Of a stretch of 64,000 nt of DNA, positions 55,540-64,000 are shown piece by piece; the stretch's first letter is position 1; the number at the start of each line of letters is the position of its first letter. The notes beneath the pieces were generated by a model. The model did no database searches. It had not been told where the DNA came from and was given only the letters and a program-made list of their open reading frames with translations. Both the position numbers and the translations under genes were made by a program. Source of the DNA: Devosia pacifica (lineage in GTDB: Bacteria; Pseudomonadota; Alphaproteobacteria; Rhizobiales; Devosiaceae); NCBI RefSeq assembly GCF_014652635.1, contig NZ_BMZE01000003.1, positions 310,001 to 374,000 of the forward strand. The letters run 5' to 3'.

Positions 55540-58500
55540 ATGGCCCGCGCCTATTCCGCCTCGACAGCATCCGACGCCTATGCCAGCGAATGGCAAGCCC
55601 TGCGCGGAGAACTTGTTGCTCTGCTCGACAAGGTCGAGGGACGCTACGGGAACGAGACCGGTAGCGATGATCGAGAGTATGATGGGCTTGCACGCCGGGT
55701 CCGAGACCTGCGCGAGCAGGTGGTCTCAACTGAGCCCGGCAACCGCAAGCGCGAAGCACTGCAGTCGGTCAAGCGCGCCGTCGATCGCTTCAACGATCGT
55801 GATGAACGCACGGAACGCGATGACGACCTGCATAGTGCGATCGCGCAGATCCGCAGCCGCCAGGGGCCGCAACCCGCTGCCGCAAGGGTGAGCAGCGTCA
55901 ACGGCGCACAGCTTGTCGAACTGACCGGTCTGGTCAGCGGGATCGGCAAGCGTCTCGAACGGCTTGAGGGCGAGATCAAGACCCGCAGTGGCGACTCTGC
56001 GCAACTGCGCGATGTGGGCGGGCAGGTTGAACAGCTTGCTCAGGTTGTCGAACTGTTGGCCGGCGCTGTCGGCGAGACAGGGCAGGTCAAGCGTCTCGAG
56101 ATGCAGATCGGCGCTTTGACCGACATGGTGCAGACGCAATCGGGCGCCGACCTTGAGATGTTGAATCGGCGGCTGGACGAAGTCTCCGCGACGATCGACA
56201 AGCTTGCAGAACTGCAGATGCAGCAGATGCAGCGGGAAGTGGCACGCGAGGAGCGCGCGGCCGAATCCCCGGATCAGGGCGCGTTGATGCGCGACATAGA
56301 GTCCGGCATGCGTAGCGTCTATGACCGCATCGATGCCATTGAACGTAATGTCGGCCTGTCGCAGGGGGATCTCGACCGCCTGACCGGCGAAATGTCAGCG
56401 CTCACCGGCATGATGCAGGATCAGCAGCTCCAGCCCGATGAAATCATGGCGCGGTTCGATCTGCTGCAGCAGGATGTTGCCGGGCTGTCCGGTGGAAACG
56501 CCGATCTTGGCGAACTGCGTGAAGATCTGGCCGCATTAAGGGGCAGTATTGCGCGTACTCTCGAGCCACGCTTCGAGCGGATCGAAGAACAGTTGGGCGC
56601 AATCGGCGAACACCTCGCCGATGGACGCGACGACGGTGGGATCCGGCGTATCGAAGCACAGCTCAGCGACCTCATGGCGCGCATGGACGAGACCGGCGCG
56701 CAGCTGGGTACACTTTCGCGGCTCTACGCCGACACTGCCGAGGCAAGCGCTCCCGACTATTCCGCGCTTGCCGATCTCGTTGCAGAGCGCACGTCGCAAG
56801 CTGTACAAAAGGCCAGCAGGGCCAGCCACGACGACGAGGTTTTGACCCGCATCGAACGGCGCCTGTCCGACATGTCGCAGCGCGCCGAAGAACGGCCCGA
56901 CACATCGGCGGCAGCGTCCGCGCTGAACTTCGATCAGGATGCTCTGGCAGATCTCGTGGCACTGAGGACATCAGAGGCAGTCGGCAAATCATTGCCGGTT
57001 GTCGAAGAGCGGCATGTGCCAGACACCGCTGCAATGGACGAGATGGAGCAGCGGCTTGTCACGCGCCTCGACACGGCAGGACGGGAGACGGCGGAACGAC
57101 TGGCTCGTCTCGAGGAGACGTTGCGGCGTCGTTCGGAAGCAGCGCCGAGTAAGCCGGCAGCCGCCCAAGCGCCTATCGACGAGGCATCTGAGCACACCAT
57201 ATATTCGGACATACCAACGGCTGGAGTCGAGCCGGATCTGCAGCGGGACGACGATCAGCCTGGTGATGATCAACTCGATAAAGCGGCCGCAGCTCAGGTT
57301 GAGGATATCTCGGCGAAAGACGATACTCGCGATCTCGAAGCCATGTTTGCCGCTCTCGCTCAGGATCGCGAGGAAACGGACACAAGCAGCCGCATTGTGG
57401 ACGATGAAGACGACCGGATGCCCAGCAGTCCGGACGAAGACACGCCTCTCGTCGACTTAAGCTTTTCCCCGGCCCGTTCGCCCGAGCCTGCGCCCCCCGC
57501 AGCCCCTCGCGAACCCCTGCCTGCGGTTCCGACTGCCGCACAGACCGAGAGCGCGGCAGAGAAAGAGCGCCCGCAATTCGACCCGACATCAGTTGAACGT
57601 CCGCCGCGCCCTGTCTCCAGTCTCGGGCTCGATGACGGCGAAGACCCGTTTGTTGTACCCTCAAGCGCGCCCGCTGCTGCGACGCAGTCTGCACCGGCAA
57701 CATCGCAAAGCACATTCATTGCTGCCGCTCGCAAAGCGCAACGCAGCAAGCAGGCCAGTGCCGATGCCAACGCGAACAGCGTAATCGGACGCGCCCTGGC
57801 GCGTGTCCGCCCCGGCTCGGACCAGCAGCCTGCCCCCGAAAGCGCTCCGGCGCCAGCAGAAGCGCAGGACGAGCCAGCGCCATCGCGCCGCGGCCTGTTC
57901 AAGCGCGGCAAGAAGGCCGAGCCAGCTTCAGACAAGTCTCAAGAGCCTAACGCAGCCAAGCCTCATGAAGAGGCGCATGACGAAGACGCGGCTGAACCGG
58001 GCTTTCTGACCAAGCATCGCCGCCCGCTTCTGCTTGCGGCAGCGCTTGTGGCCGTGTCTGCGCTCGCCCTCAACCTTGCAATGCAGCGCATGACGCCGGA
58101 AGCCGGCGCACCGACTGCTCCAGCCGCCACAGCACCGGCGACCACGACCGAGGCACCAGCGCTCGATGAACCCGCGCCGGCCAACAATGACGCAACGGAC
58201 GTTTCGACACTGACCGCGCCCGATGATACGGCAGCTTTCAGCCCACCGACGTCCAGCGGTAGTGCCGATAACCTGGTGATCGGACCGCAGAGTCTCGAGA
58301 CTGCCTCGCGGTTCGAACGCCCCGCGCTTGAAAGCCAGCAGGTCCTGCCGGAACTGCCGGCGGGTACTGATCTGGCGGACGTTTCGGCGGGCCTCCAGCC
58401 AGCAGGCTCTTTCCCGGCGACCCCGGTTGAGGAAGACGGCATCACCACAAGCGCCATTCCGGAAGCCACCAGCCCGGTCGAGTTCGATCTGCCGCCGGAG

Positions 58501-59337
58501 CCGATCGGCCCTGACGTGATGCGGCAGGCCGCAGCACAGGGGGATGCGCGCGCACAGTTCGAAGTGGCGGCGATCTATACCGAAGGCCAAGCCGTGCAGC
58601 AGGACTATGCTGCCGCCGCGACCTGGTACGAGCGCTCTGCAGCGCAGGGTTTCGTGCCGGCGCAGTACCGGCTCGGCAATCTTTACGAGACCGGAAACGG
58701 CGTCGAACCCGACCTCACCGTTGCCAAGCTGTGGTACCAGCGCGCCGCAGAGGCCGGCAACCGCATGGCGATGCACAACCTTGCGGCGGTATATGCGGGG
58801 GGCGAACTGGGCGAGCAGGATTTCGATTCGGCCGCGACCTGGTTCGAGCGGGCTGCCCGCCAAGGCATGACCGACAGCCAGTTCAACCTCGGCATGCTTT
58901 ATGCACGAGGCCTTGGGGTCGAGCAGAACCTCGAAACCTCCTACAAATGGTTCTCGATCGCTGCCGCCAATGGCGATCCGGATGCGGCGCAGGCGCGCGA
59001 TGACATCGCCCGCTCACTTGGCGCCGAAGCTGTTGCGCAGATTGGCGCCGAGGTTGCCGGCTTCGAGCCGGAGCCAATCGATATCGCCGCGAATTTCGCG
59101 CCGATCGGCACCTGGAGCAAAAGCTTTGACCCGGGCGACACCATCGTCAATGCCGATGTCATCGGCAAGGTACAGGCAGCGCTCAACAAGCTCGGCTATG
59201 AAGCCGGTCGGCCTGATGGCCTGATGGGTCCGCAAACTCGCGAGGCGATCAGCGCTTTCGAGGCCGACGCGGGCATGAGCACCAGTGGTTCGGTGAACCC
59301 TCGGTTGCTTGCCGTTCTTGGCAGCCAGCCGGTCTAG
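55540..59337 (+). CDS. podJ: PodJ-like polar organizer with coiled coil, Sel1 repeats and peptidoglycan-binding domain
   Basis: 1265 residues. A long cytoplasmic coiled-coil part (about 10-560, rich in Asp, Glu, Gln, Arg) is followed by an acidic Pro/Ala-rich disordered region, a basic patch (RRGLFKRGKKAE), one transmembrane helix (about 829-847, RPLLLAAALVAVSALALNLA), a Thr/Pro/Ala-rich periplasmic linker, four Sel1 repeats (about 1002-1160, AAIYTEGQAVQQDYAAAATW) and a C-terminal PG_binding_1 domain (about 1200-1258, KVQAALNKLGYEAGRPDGLMG). This is the PodJ layout; PodJ marks the pole and scaffolds cell-cycle and growth factors in Caulobacter and Agrobacterium. A CtrA-like site precedes the gene. 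Confidence 0.75.
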   Translation: MARAYSASTASDAYASEWQALRGELVALLDKVEGRYGNETGSDDREYDGLARRVRDLREQVVSTEPGNRKREALQSVKRAVDRFNDRDERTERDDDLHSAIAQIRSRQGPQPAAARVSSVNGAQLVELTGLVSGIGKRLERLEGEIKTRSGDSAQLRDVGGQVEQLAQVVELLAGAVGETGQVKRLEMQIGALTDMVQTQSGADLEMLNRRLDEVSATIDKLAELQMQQMQREVAREERAAESPDQGALMRDIESGMRSVYDRIDAIERNVGLSQGDLDRLTGEMSALTGMMQDQQLQPDEIMARFDLLQQDVAGLSGGNADLGELREDLAALRGSIARTLEPRFERIEEQLGAIGEHLADGRDDGGIRRIEAQLSDLMARMDETGAQLGTLSRLYADTAEASAPDYSALADLVAERTSQAVQKASRASHDDEVLTRIERRLSDMSQRAEERPDTSAAASALNFDQDALADLVALRTSEAVGKSLPVVEERHVPDTAAMDEMEQRLVTRLDTAGRETAERLARLEETLRRRSEAAPSKPAAAQAPIDEASEHTIYSDIPTAGVEPDLQRDDDQPGDDQLDKAAAAQVEDISAKDDTRDLEAMFAALAQDREETDTSSRIVDDEDDRMPSSPDEDTPLVDLSFSPARSPEPAPPAAPREPLPAVPTAAQTESAAEKERPQFDPTSVERPPRPVSSLGLDDGEDPFVVPSSAPAAATQSAPATSQSTFIAAARKAQRSKQASADANANSVIGRALARVRPGSDQQPAPESAPAPAEAQDEPAPSRRGLFKRGKKAEPASDKSQEPNAAKPHEEAHDEDAAEPGFLTKHRRPLLLAAALVAVSALALNLAMQRMTPEAGAPTAPAATAPATTTEAPALDEPAPANNDATDVSTLTAPDDTAAFSPPTSSGSADNLVIGPQSLETASRFERPALESQQVLPELPAGTDLADVSAGLQPAGSFPATPVEEDGITTSAIPEATSPVEFDLPPEPIGPDVMRQAAAQGDARAQFEVAAIYTEGQAVQQDYAAAATWYERSAAQGFVPAQYRLGNLYETGNGVEPDLTVAKLWYQRAAEAGNRMAMHNLAAVYAGGELGEQDFDSAATWFERAARQGMTDSQFNLGMLYARGLGVEQNLETSYKWFSIAAANGDPDAAQARDDIARSLGAEAVAQIGAEVAGFEPEPIDIAANFAPIGTWSKSFDPGDTIVNADVIGKVQAALNKLGYEAGRPDGLMGPQTREAISAFEADAGMSTSGSVNPRLLAVLGSQPV

Positions 59338-59535
59338 CAGGCCATCGTTGCGGCATGTTTCACCATGCCGCTACAGATGGTTTGACACGGACCATAGGGA
59401 CCCGTAAGTCCCTAAGCATACGAACACCCCTTCGCCTCCTCCCCGTCAACGGGCGCGGAGGCGAAACGCTATTGTCTTCAGGCACATCCTCTTGGCCCCG
59501 GGTCAAGTGGGGTGGGCCATATCCGGATCAGGGCC

Positions 59536-60468
59536 TTGCAGATCTATCTGCCCATTGCCGAGCTGTCCGTGAACCTCTTTTTCCTCGTCGGAATCGGAGG
59601 CGCGGTCGGGTTTCTGTCGGGCCTGTTCGGCGTCGGCGGCGGCTTTCTGCTCACGCCGTTGCTGATCTTTTCCGGGGTCCCCTCTTCTGTCGCCGTGGCA
59701 TCCGTGACCGGCCAGGTTGTGGCGTCTTCGACGTCAGGCGCCCTTAGTCACTACAAACGCGGTGGCGTCGATCTGCATCTGGCGCTTTATCTCGTGGTGT
59801 CCGGCATCATCGGGGCGTTCGGTGGTGTTGCCACGTTCTCGCTGTTGCGGGCAGCGGGTCAGCTCGACCTGTTCATCGCATTGGGCTTTTTGGTGCTTCT
59901 CGGATCCGTTGGCACGATGATGCTGATCGAATCCGTCCAGTCGCTATTGCGCAGCCGCTCTGGCGTCGTTGTCCGGGGGCGGCGCGCGCAGCAGCACAAC
60001 TGGATGCACGGCCTGCCCTGGCGCGTCCGCTTTAAAAAATCACGGCTCTATATCAGCGTGCTGCCGGTGCTCGGCATTGGCGTCATCATCGGCTTTCTCG
60101 GCTCGCTGCTAGGCGTTGGCGGCGGCTTCATCATGGTGCCAGCCCTAGTCTACCTGCTTCGGGTGCCTGGTAACGTTGTCATCGGCACATCGCTCTTGCA
60201 GGTGGTGGCAATGATGGCCGCCACGACCATTCTGCATGCGGTGCAGAGCCAGAGCGTCGACATCCTGCTGGCGTTCTGCCTGATGGTCGGCGGCGTCGCC
60301 GGAGCACAGTTTGGCGCATCGGCGAACAAGTACCTCCGCGGAGACCAGCTACGGGCGCTTCTGGCGTTACTGGTGCTGGCTGTCGCAATCCGCTTCGGCC
60401 TGTCGCTGGTGCTGACGCCGGATGACATCTACTCGATGGCCGTCTTGACGCCGGCAGGTGCGCGATGA
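59536..60468 (+). CDS. TauE/SafE-family permease (copy 3)
   Basis: 310 residues; the start is a TTG at 59536 (MQIYLPIAELSVNLFFLVG), the form most homologues begin with, rather than a GTG at 59512. Two TauE motifs, SGLFGVGGGFLLTPLLIFS and GSLLGVGGGFIMVPALVYL, flank a basic cytoplasmic loop (about 145-165, RRAQQHNWMHGLPWRVRFK) that splits the halves. The stop overlaps the TIGR02186 start (ATGA), a conserved pairing in alphaproteobacteria. Substrate unknown, presumably an oxyanion or organosulfur compound. Confidence 0.88.
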   Translation: MQIYLPIAELSVNLFFLVGIGGAVGFLSGLFGVGGGFLLTPLLIFSGVPSSVAVASVTGQVVASSTSGALSHYKRGGVDLHLALYLVVSGIIGAFGGVATFSLLRAAGQLDLFIALGFLVLLGSVGTMMLIESVQSLLRSRSGVVVRGRRAQQHNWMHGLPWRVRFKKSRLYISVLPVLGIGVIIGFLGSLLGVGGGFIMVPALVYLLRVPGNVVIGTSLLQVVAMMAATTILHAVQSQSVDILLAFCLMVGGVAGAQFGASANKYLRGDQLRALLALLVLAVAIRFGLSLVLTPDDIYSMAVLTPAGAR

Positions 60469-61232
60469 ACGCGTGGCGCCTTCTCGTTGCCGTCCTGGGC
60501 TGGACGCTGTTCACTGCGGGCGTTCAGGCGGAGCGGCTCGTCAGCCAGCTCTCGGACGATCTCATCGAGATCACGTCGAGCTATGATGGCGAGCGCATAA
60601 CGTTTTTCGGCAACATCGAGCCGGATGCCGGCTCCGAACAGCCTTATGTCACCGGCCCCTATAACGTCGTCATCGCCGTCACCGGCCCGAGCACCGACCG
60701 GGCCGCGCGAAGGATGTCGCGTCAGTTCGGCATATGGCTGAACACCGAGCAGGTGACCTACGAGGACTTTCCGAGCTTTTTCAAGGTGCTTTCAAGCGAC
60801 GCGCTGCTTGACGTGACAAGCGCAACGACCCTTGCCGTCGAAGGCATCCTGCCAGAGGCCCAGCCGGACATTTCGGACGAGGCCGGTTGGTGGAAATCCT
60901 CGATCTTTGGCACAGAACTGGTGCGGCTGATGACCGAGCGCGGGTTCTTCGAACTCAACGAGCAAGGCGTTCAGTTCCTCTCGAACACCGCCTATACCGC
61001 CGAGATGAGCCTTTCCAGCGACGCCGTTCCCGGCGTCTACCTGGCGCAGACCTACGTCTTCAAGGACGGGGAAATCGTCGCGCGCCGCGCCGAGAGCTTT
61101 TCAGTGCGCAAGACCGGCTTTGAGCGCTACCTGGCGACGAGTGCCTCCAACCAGCCGCTGTTTTACGGCATTGCCTGCGTCGTGCTGGCGGTGTTTACCG
61201 GCTGGCTCGGCGGCGTGATCTTCAAGCGTTGA
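60465..61232 (+). CDS. TIGR02186 family membrane protein, partner of TauE/SafE
   Basis: 255 residues with a signal peptide (about 1-23), a large periplasmic domain (SSYDGERITFFGNIEPDAG, PYNVVIAVTGP) and a single C-terminal transmembrane helix (FYGIACVVLAVFTGWLGGVIF). It is annotated only as a putative transmembrane protein; it is nearly always encoded just after a TauE/SafE gene, so it probably forms a periplasmic accessory subunit for the permease. Starts in the overlap ATGA with the permease stop. Confidence 0.9.
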   Translation: MNAWRLLVAVLGWTLFTAGVQAERLVSQLSDDLIEITSSYDGERITFFGNIEPDAGSEQPYVTGPYNVVIAVTGPSTDRAARRMSRQFGIWLNTEQVTYEDFPSFFKVLSSDALLDVTSATTLAVEGILPEAQPDISDEAGWWKSSIFGTELVRLMTERGFFELNEQGVQFLSNTAYTAEMSLSSDAVPGVYLAQTYVFKDGEIVARRAESFSVRKTGFERYLATSASNQPLFYGIACVVLAVFTGWLGGVIFKR

Positions 61233-61937
61233 TCAGCCGTCGACCAGGCGCCCTGGGTGAACCGGATAAACGCGCTCGCGGCCCAGCATGGCGACCGCCA
61301 GACGCGTACGGTCAAGCAGGCCTTCAAACGCTGCGGACAGGATGTTGAGAGTGCCCGTCGAGGCGCCATAAGCCGGCATCACCATCAAGTGCTGATCGTG
61401 AACAAAGCAAGGGCGACGTTGGCTACGCCCGCCTATCAGGACGCGTGCGGCAGGGTGCAGATGCCCGGCAACGAGGCCAGGGCGGCCACGTCGTGGTTCG
61501 TGCGTAAGCCACAGCCCATCTAGCTCGAGATAGGGCAGACAGCGGCCCGCCAGCTTGTGTGGAGCCGGATCGTGATTGCCAGACAGCCAGATCCACTCAA
61601 GCCGATCCGTAAGCGCATCAAGTCTAGCCCGATCAACATCCTGAAGCGTGCCCACGCCTTCGTTGCGATGAAAGCTATCGCCCAGCGCGATCAGCAATTG
61701 CGCGCCGGTGCTGTCGACGTCGCGTGTCAGCCGGTTCAGTGTCATGCCTGTATCGTAAGGCGGCAGCATCTGGCCATGGCGCGCGAAGGACGACATCTTC
61801 TCGAAGTGAAGATCGGCTACCAGCAGCGCGTTGCGAGACGGCCAGTACAGCGCGCCGGATGGCTGCGCCACGAATCGCTCACCGGAAAATGCTATCGCAT
61901 GCGCATCGCCTTGGATGGGTACGGCGGAAACGGTCAC
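61233..61937 (-). CDS. pdeM: Ligase-associated DNA damage response endonuclease PdeM
   Basis: 234-residue metallophosphoesterase, part of a four-gene DNA repair module with an ATP-dependent ligase, an exonuclease and a DEXH helicase. Metal-site motifs VADLHFEK, IALGDSFHR, LSGNHDP and GHLHP are intact. The start is a GTG at 61937 overlapping the helicase stop (GTGA). The end falls against the TIGR02186 stop on the other strand. Only the helicase partner is visible; the ligase and exonuclease would be upstream of it on the minus strand, outside the window. Confidence 0.9.
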   Translation of the reverse strand: MTVSAVPIQGDAHAIAFSGERFVAQPSGALYWPSRNALLVADLHFEKMSSFARHGQMLPPYDTGMTLNRLTRDVDSTGAQLLIALGDSFHRNEGVGTLQDVDRARLDALTDRLEWIWLSGNHDPAPHKLAGRCLPYLELDGLWLTHEPRRGRPGLVAGHLHPAARVLIGGRSQRRPCFVHDQHLMVMPAYGASTGTLNILSAAFEGLLDRTRLAVAMLGRERVYPVHPGRLVDG

Positions 61938-64000
61938 TGGCGGCCCATTGCCTCGCGGATCAGTTCATCTGCAGCTTCGGCCATCGCGGACTCGCGCGCT
62001 TCGCCGAAGATCGGCTCCTTGCCGATATCGAGCATGACCGGTACCGCAAGCGGCGAGATTCGGTCCAGTGGCTTGTGGATCACATGCTGGCGAATGCGCC
62101 GCAGGCACTGGCCGAGGCGTTCGATGTCGAGCAGTCCCCGCGCTGCGTCGTGCCGCGTCGCCTGAATGAGGATATGGTCTGGCTCGTGCTGATAAAGGAC
62201 GTCATAGATGATGTCCGCCGACATCGTCACCTGCCGGCCGGTTTTTTCCTTGCCCGGATGCCGCCGCTCGATCAGGCCCGAAATGATCGCGCAATTTCGG
62301 AAGGTGCGCTTCATCAGCGCCGACTCATCGAGCCATGCTTCGAGGTCATCGCCAAGCATGTCTTCGGAAAACAACTCGTCGAGCGATAGCCTGCCGGTGC
62401 GGATCAAGCCGGAAAGATCGGCCAGTCCCCATATCGCCAGTGCATATTCCGAGGCTACAAACCCCAGGGGCCGCGCCCGGGAACGTTCGAGACGCCGGGT
62501 GAGGAGCATGCCGAGGGTCTGGTGTGCGAGGCGGCCTTCGAACGGGTAGCATACGAGGTAGTGCTGGTTGCCACGTGGAAAGGTCTCGACGAGAAGGCTG
62601 TCCGCGCCCGGCAGTACCGAGACATCGTGCTGCAGGCGCAACCAGTCCGCTGTCTGATCCGGCAGGTGCGACCAATTCATCGGATCTGCGAGGATCGCCC
62701 GCACCCTTTCGGCGAGATAGGTCGAAAGCGGGAACCTGCCGCCCATATAGGACGGGATTTTGGGATCTGCAGCCTGCGCTCTGCTGACGAACGCCTCGTT
62801 CTCGTGCATGCCCTCGAAGGCGACGACCTCGCCGCCGAACATGAAGGTGTCACCTGGCACGATCGTCGTGAAGAAATACTCTTCCATCTCTCCGAGTACG
62901 CGACCGCCGCGCGCGATCGGTCCGGTGGTGCGTCCCTTGCGGAAGCCCCGCCCCCTGACGAGCCGCACCTTGACCATCGGTTCTTCGATGATGGTGCCGA
63001 CGTTAAGCCGGTATTGCTGGGCAACTTGCGGGTTGGCGATGCGCCACAGCCCCTCCTCGGTGCGCTTCAACCGAGCGTAGCGTTCATAGGCGCGCAGCGC
63101 GTACCCACCGGTGGCAACGAAATCGAGCACCCGCTCGAACTGAGGTCGCGACAGATTCCTGTATGGCCAGGCTCGGATAATTTCGGCGTAAAGCTCCTCC
63201 GGATCGAACGGTGCTGCACAAGCGCAGCCCAGAACGTGCTGCGCCAATACATCGAGCCCGCCTTCGGTGGGCGTCTCACTATCCTGATGGTTTGCCGAGA
63301 CGGCATCCACTGCTGCCTCGCATTCAAGCACCTCGAAGCGATTGGAGGGGACCAATATGGCGCGCGAAGGTTCGTCGAGCCGGTGGTTCGCGCGACCGAT
63401 GCGCTGCAGCATGCGTGACGACCCTTTCGGCGCACCCACCTGCACGACGAGATCGACATCGCCCCAATCGATCCCGAGGTCGAGTGTCGAAGTGCACACG
63501 ACGGCCCGTAGCGCGCCACCGACCATTGCGCTTTCGACCTTGCGGCGTTGCTCGACTGACAAGGAGCCGTGATGGAGGGCGATCGGCAGCATCTCATCGT
63601 TGACGCTCCATAGCCCCTGGAACAGCATCTCCGCCTGGGAGCGCGTGTTGACGAACAAAAGCGTCGTCTTGTGTTGGCGGATTGTCTCGTAGAGCTGGCC
63701 CACCGCATATGACGAGGAATGTCCGGCCCATGGAACGCGGTCGTCGGATTTCAGAATGCTGAGTTCCGGAGGCGCCCCGCCATCCGCCTTTATAAGATGT
63801 GTCGGCCCGTTGGGGACAGGACGGGCGATCCAGTCACGCAGGGTTTCCGGCTGGGCGACCGTAGCGCTCAGCGCGGTCAGCCGCATCTGGGGCGCCATGG
63901 TCGCGAGCCGCGCGATCGCCAGCGCCAGAAGCTCGCCACGCTTTGAGGTGACGAGGGCATGCAGCTCATCGAGAACGATGCGCTTGAGCGAGCCGAAGAG
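61934..64000 (-). CDS. Ligase-associated DNA damage response DEXH-box helicase (5' end outside window)
   Basis: Lhr-like superfamily 2 helicase; the frame stays open to the last base, so its start lies beyond position 64000 and Walker A is not seen. Visible: the motif II DELH box near the upstream edge (LDELHALVTSKRGE), LSATVAQPETL, FVNTRSQAE, the RIGRANHR motif VI, and a C-terminal Lhr-type winged helix and DEAD-associated region ending LIREAMGRQ. With PdeM it forms a DNA repair module thought to act on ligase-dependent damage. Overlaps pdeM by 4 bases. Confidence 0.92.
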   Translation of the reverse strand, partial: LFGSLKRIVLDELHALVTSKRGELLALAIARLATMAPQMRLTALSATVAQPETLRDWIARPVPNGPTHLIKADGGAPPELSILKSDDRVPWAGHSSSYAVGQLYETIRQHKTTLLFVNTRSQAEMLFQGLWSVNDEMLPIALHHGSLSVEQRRKVESAMVGGALRAVVCTSTLDLGIDWGDVDLVVQVGAPKGSSRMLQRIGRANHRLDEPSRAILVPSNRFEVLECEAAVDAVSANHQDSETPTEGGLDVLAQHVLGCACAAPFDPEELYAEIIRAWPYRNLSRPQFERVLDFVATGGYALRAYERYARLKRTEEGLWRIANPQVAQQYRLNVGTIIEEPMVKVRLVRGRGFRKGRTTGPIARGGRVLGEMEEYFFTTIVPGDTFMFGGEVVAFEGMHENEAFVSRAQAADPKIPSYMGGRFPLSTYLAERVRAILADPMNWSHLPDQTADWLRLQHDVSVLPGADSLLVETFPRGNQHYLVCYPFEGRLAHQTLGMLLTRRLERSRARPLGFVASEYALAIWGLADLSGLIRTGRLSLDELFSEDMLGDDLEAWLDESALMKRTFRNCAIISGLIERRHPGKEKTGRQVTMSADIIYDVLYQHEPDHILIQATRHDAARGLLDIERLGQCLRRIRQHVIHKPLDRISPLAVPVMLDIGKEPIFGEARESAMAEAADELIREAMGRQ

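Overview
This is a chromosomal segment of an alphaproteobacterium, order Hyphomicrobiales (Rhizobiales), most probably Devosiaceae (Devosia or Pelagibacterium-like). The assignment is inferred from gene content and order: murA / DUF2948 / hisD / UPF0262 / LMW phosphatase / infA / maf / yacG, TIGR01459 / ribF / ileS / lspA, split hisG-hisZ with hisS, a CIRCE-controlled groESL, a 5-aminolevulinate synthase (hemA) and a PodJ-like polar protein. The DNA is GC-rich and gene-dense. I see no transposase, integrase, phage gene or CRISPR array.

Layout. 0-3.5 kb: end of a DUF486 membrane protein, then a zinc-uptake locus (znuA divergent from znuCB-zur) with two Zur-box-like palindromes between. 3.5-12.8 kb: a minus-strand translation and envelope block (rsmD, rluB, a lipoprotein, lspA, ileS, ribF, a HAD phosphatase), interrupted by a plus-strand PagL-like outer membrane protein. 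12.8-17.9 kb: a degenerate EAL protein, a degenerate NtrC-type activator, an LpxQ-like lipid A oxidase homologue, a DMT transporter and DUF427. 18-20.2 kb: groESL with a heat-shock-type promoter, CIRCE and terminator. 20.3-26.3 kb: two TauE/SafE permeases, a glycosyltransferase and hisG-hisZ-hisS. 26.4-30.6 kb: small proteins, tag, a secreted L,D-transpeptidase and a TadG-like von Willebrand protein with a Cys-rich insert. 30.7-34 kb: tRNA-His, a PAS-containing pseudo-histidine kinase, tRNA-Phe. 34-40.5 kb: an SDR, then the yacG-maf-infA-phosphatase-hisD-DUF2948-murA block. 40.6-46.5 kb: tRNA-Thr, a Pit phosphate transporter, a NUDIX hydrolase and a glycine betaine transporter (proVWX). 46.6-49.2 kb: PRC-barrel, small proteins, an OmpA lipoprotein, an SDR. 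49.4-55.3 kb: hemA behind a perfect FNR-type palindrome, an AadA-like nucleotidyltransferase, a FixJ-like regulator lacking its phospho-Asp, mscL, and a hybrid kinase with a NarL-type regulator. 55.5-64 kb: the PodJ-like giant protein, a third TauE/SafE with its TIGR02186 partner, and the ligase-associated DNA-repair pair pdeM plus DEXH helicase (cut by the window end).

Two themes stand out. First, four signalling proteins (EAL, sigma-54 activator, histidine kinase, FixJ-type receiver) keep their folds but have lost catalytic or phosphoryl-acceptor residues, which suggests scaffolding or phosphorylation-independent roles. Second, tRNA-His is encoded without G-1 and with A73, and hisS in the same window has an unusual motif-2 region; this fits the known alphaproteobacterial loss of the universal histidine identity element.
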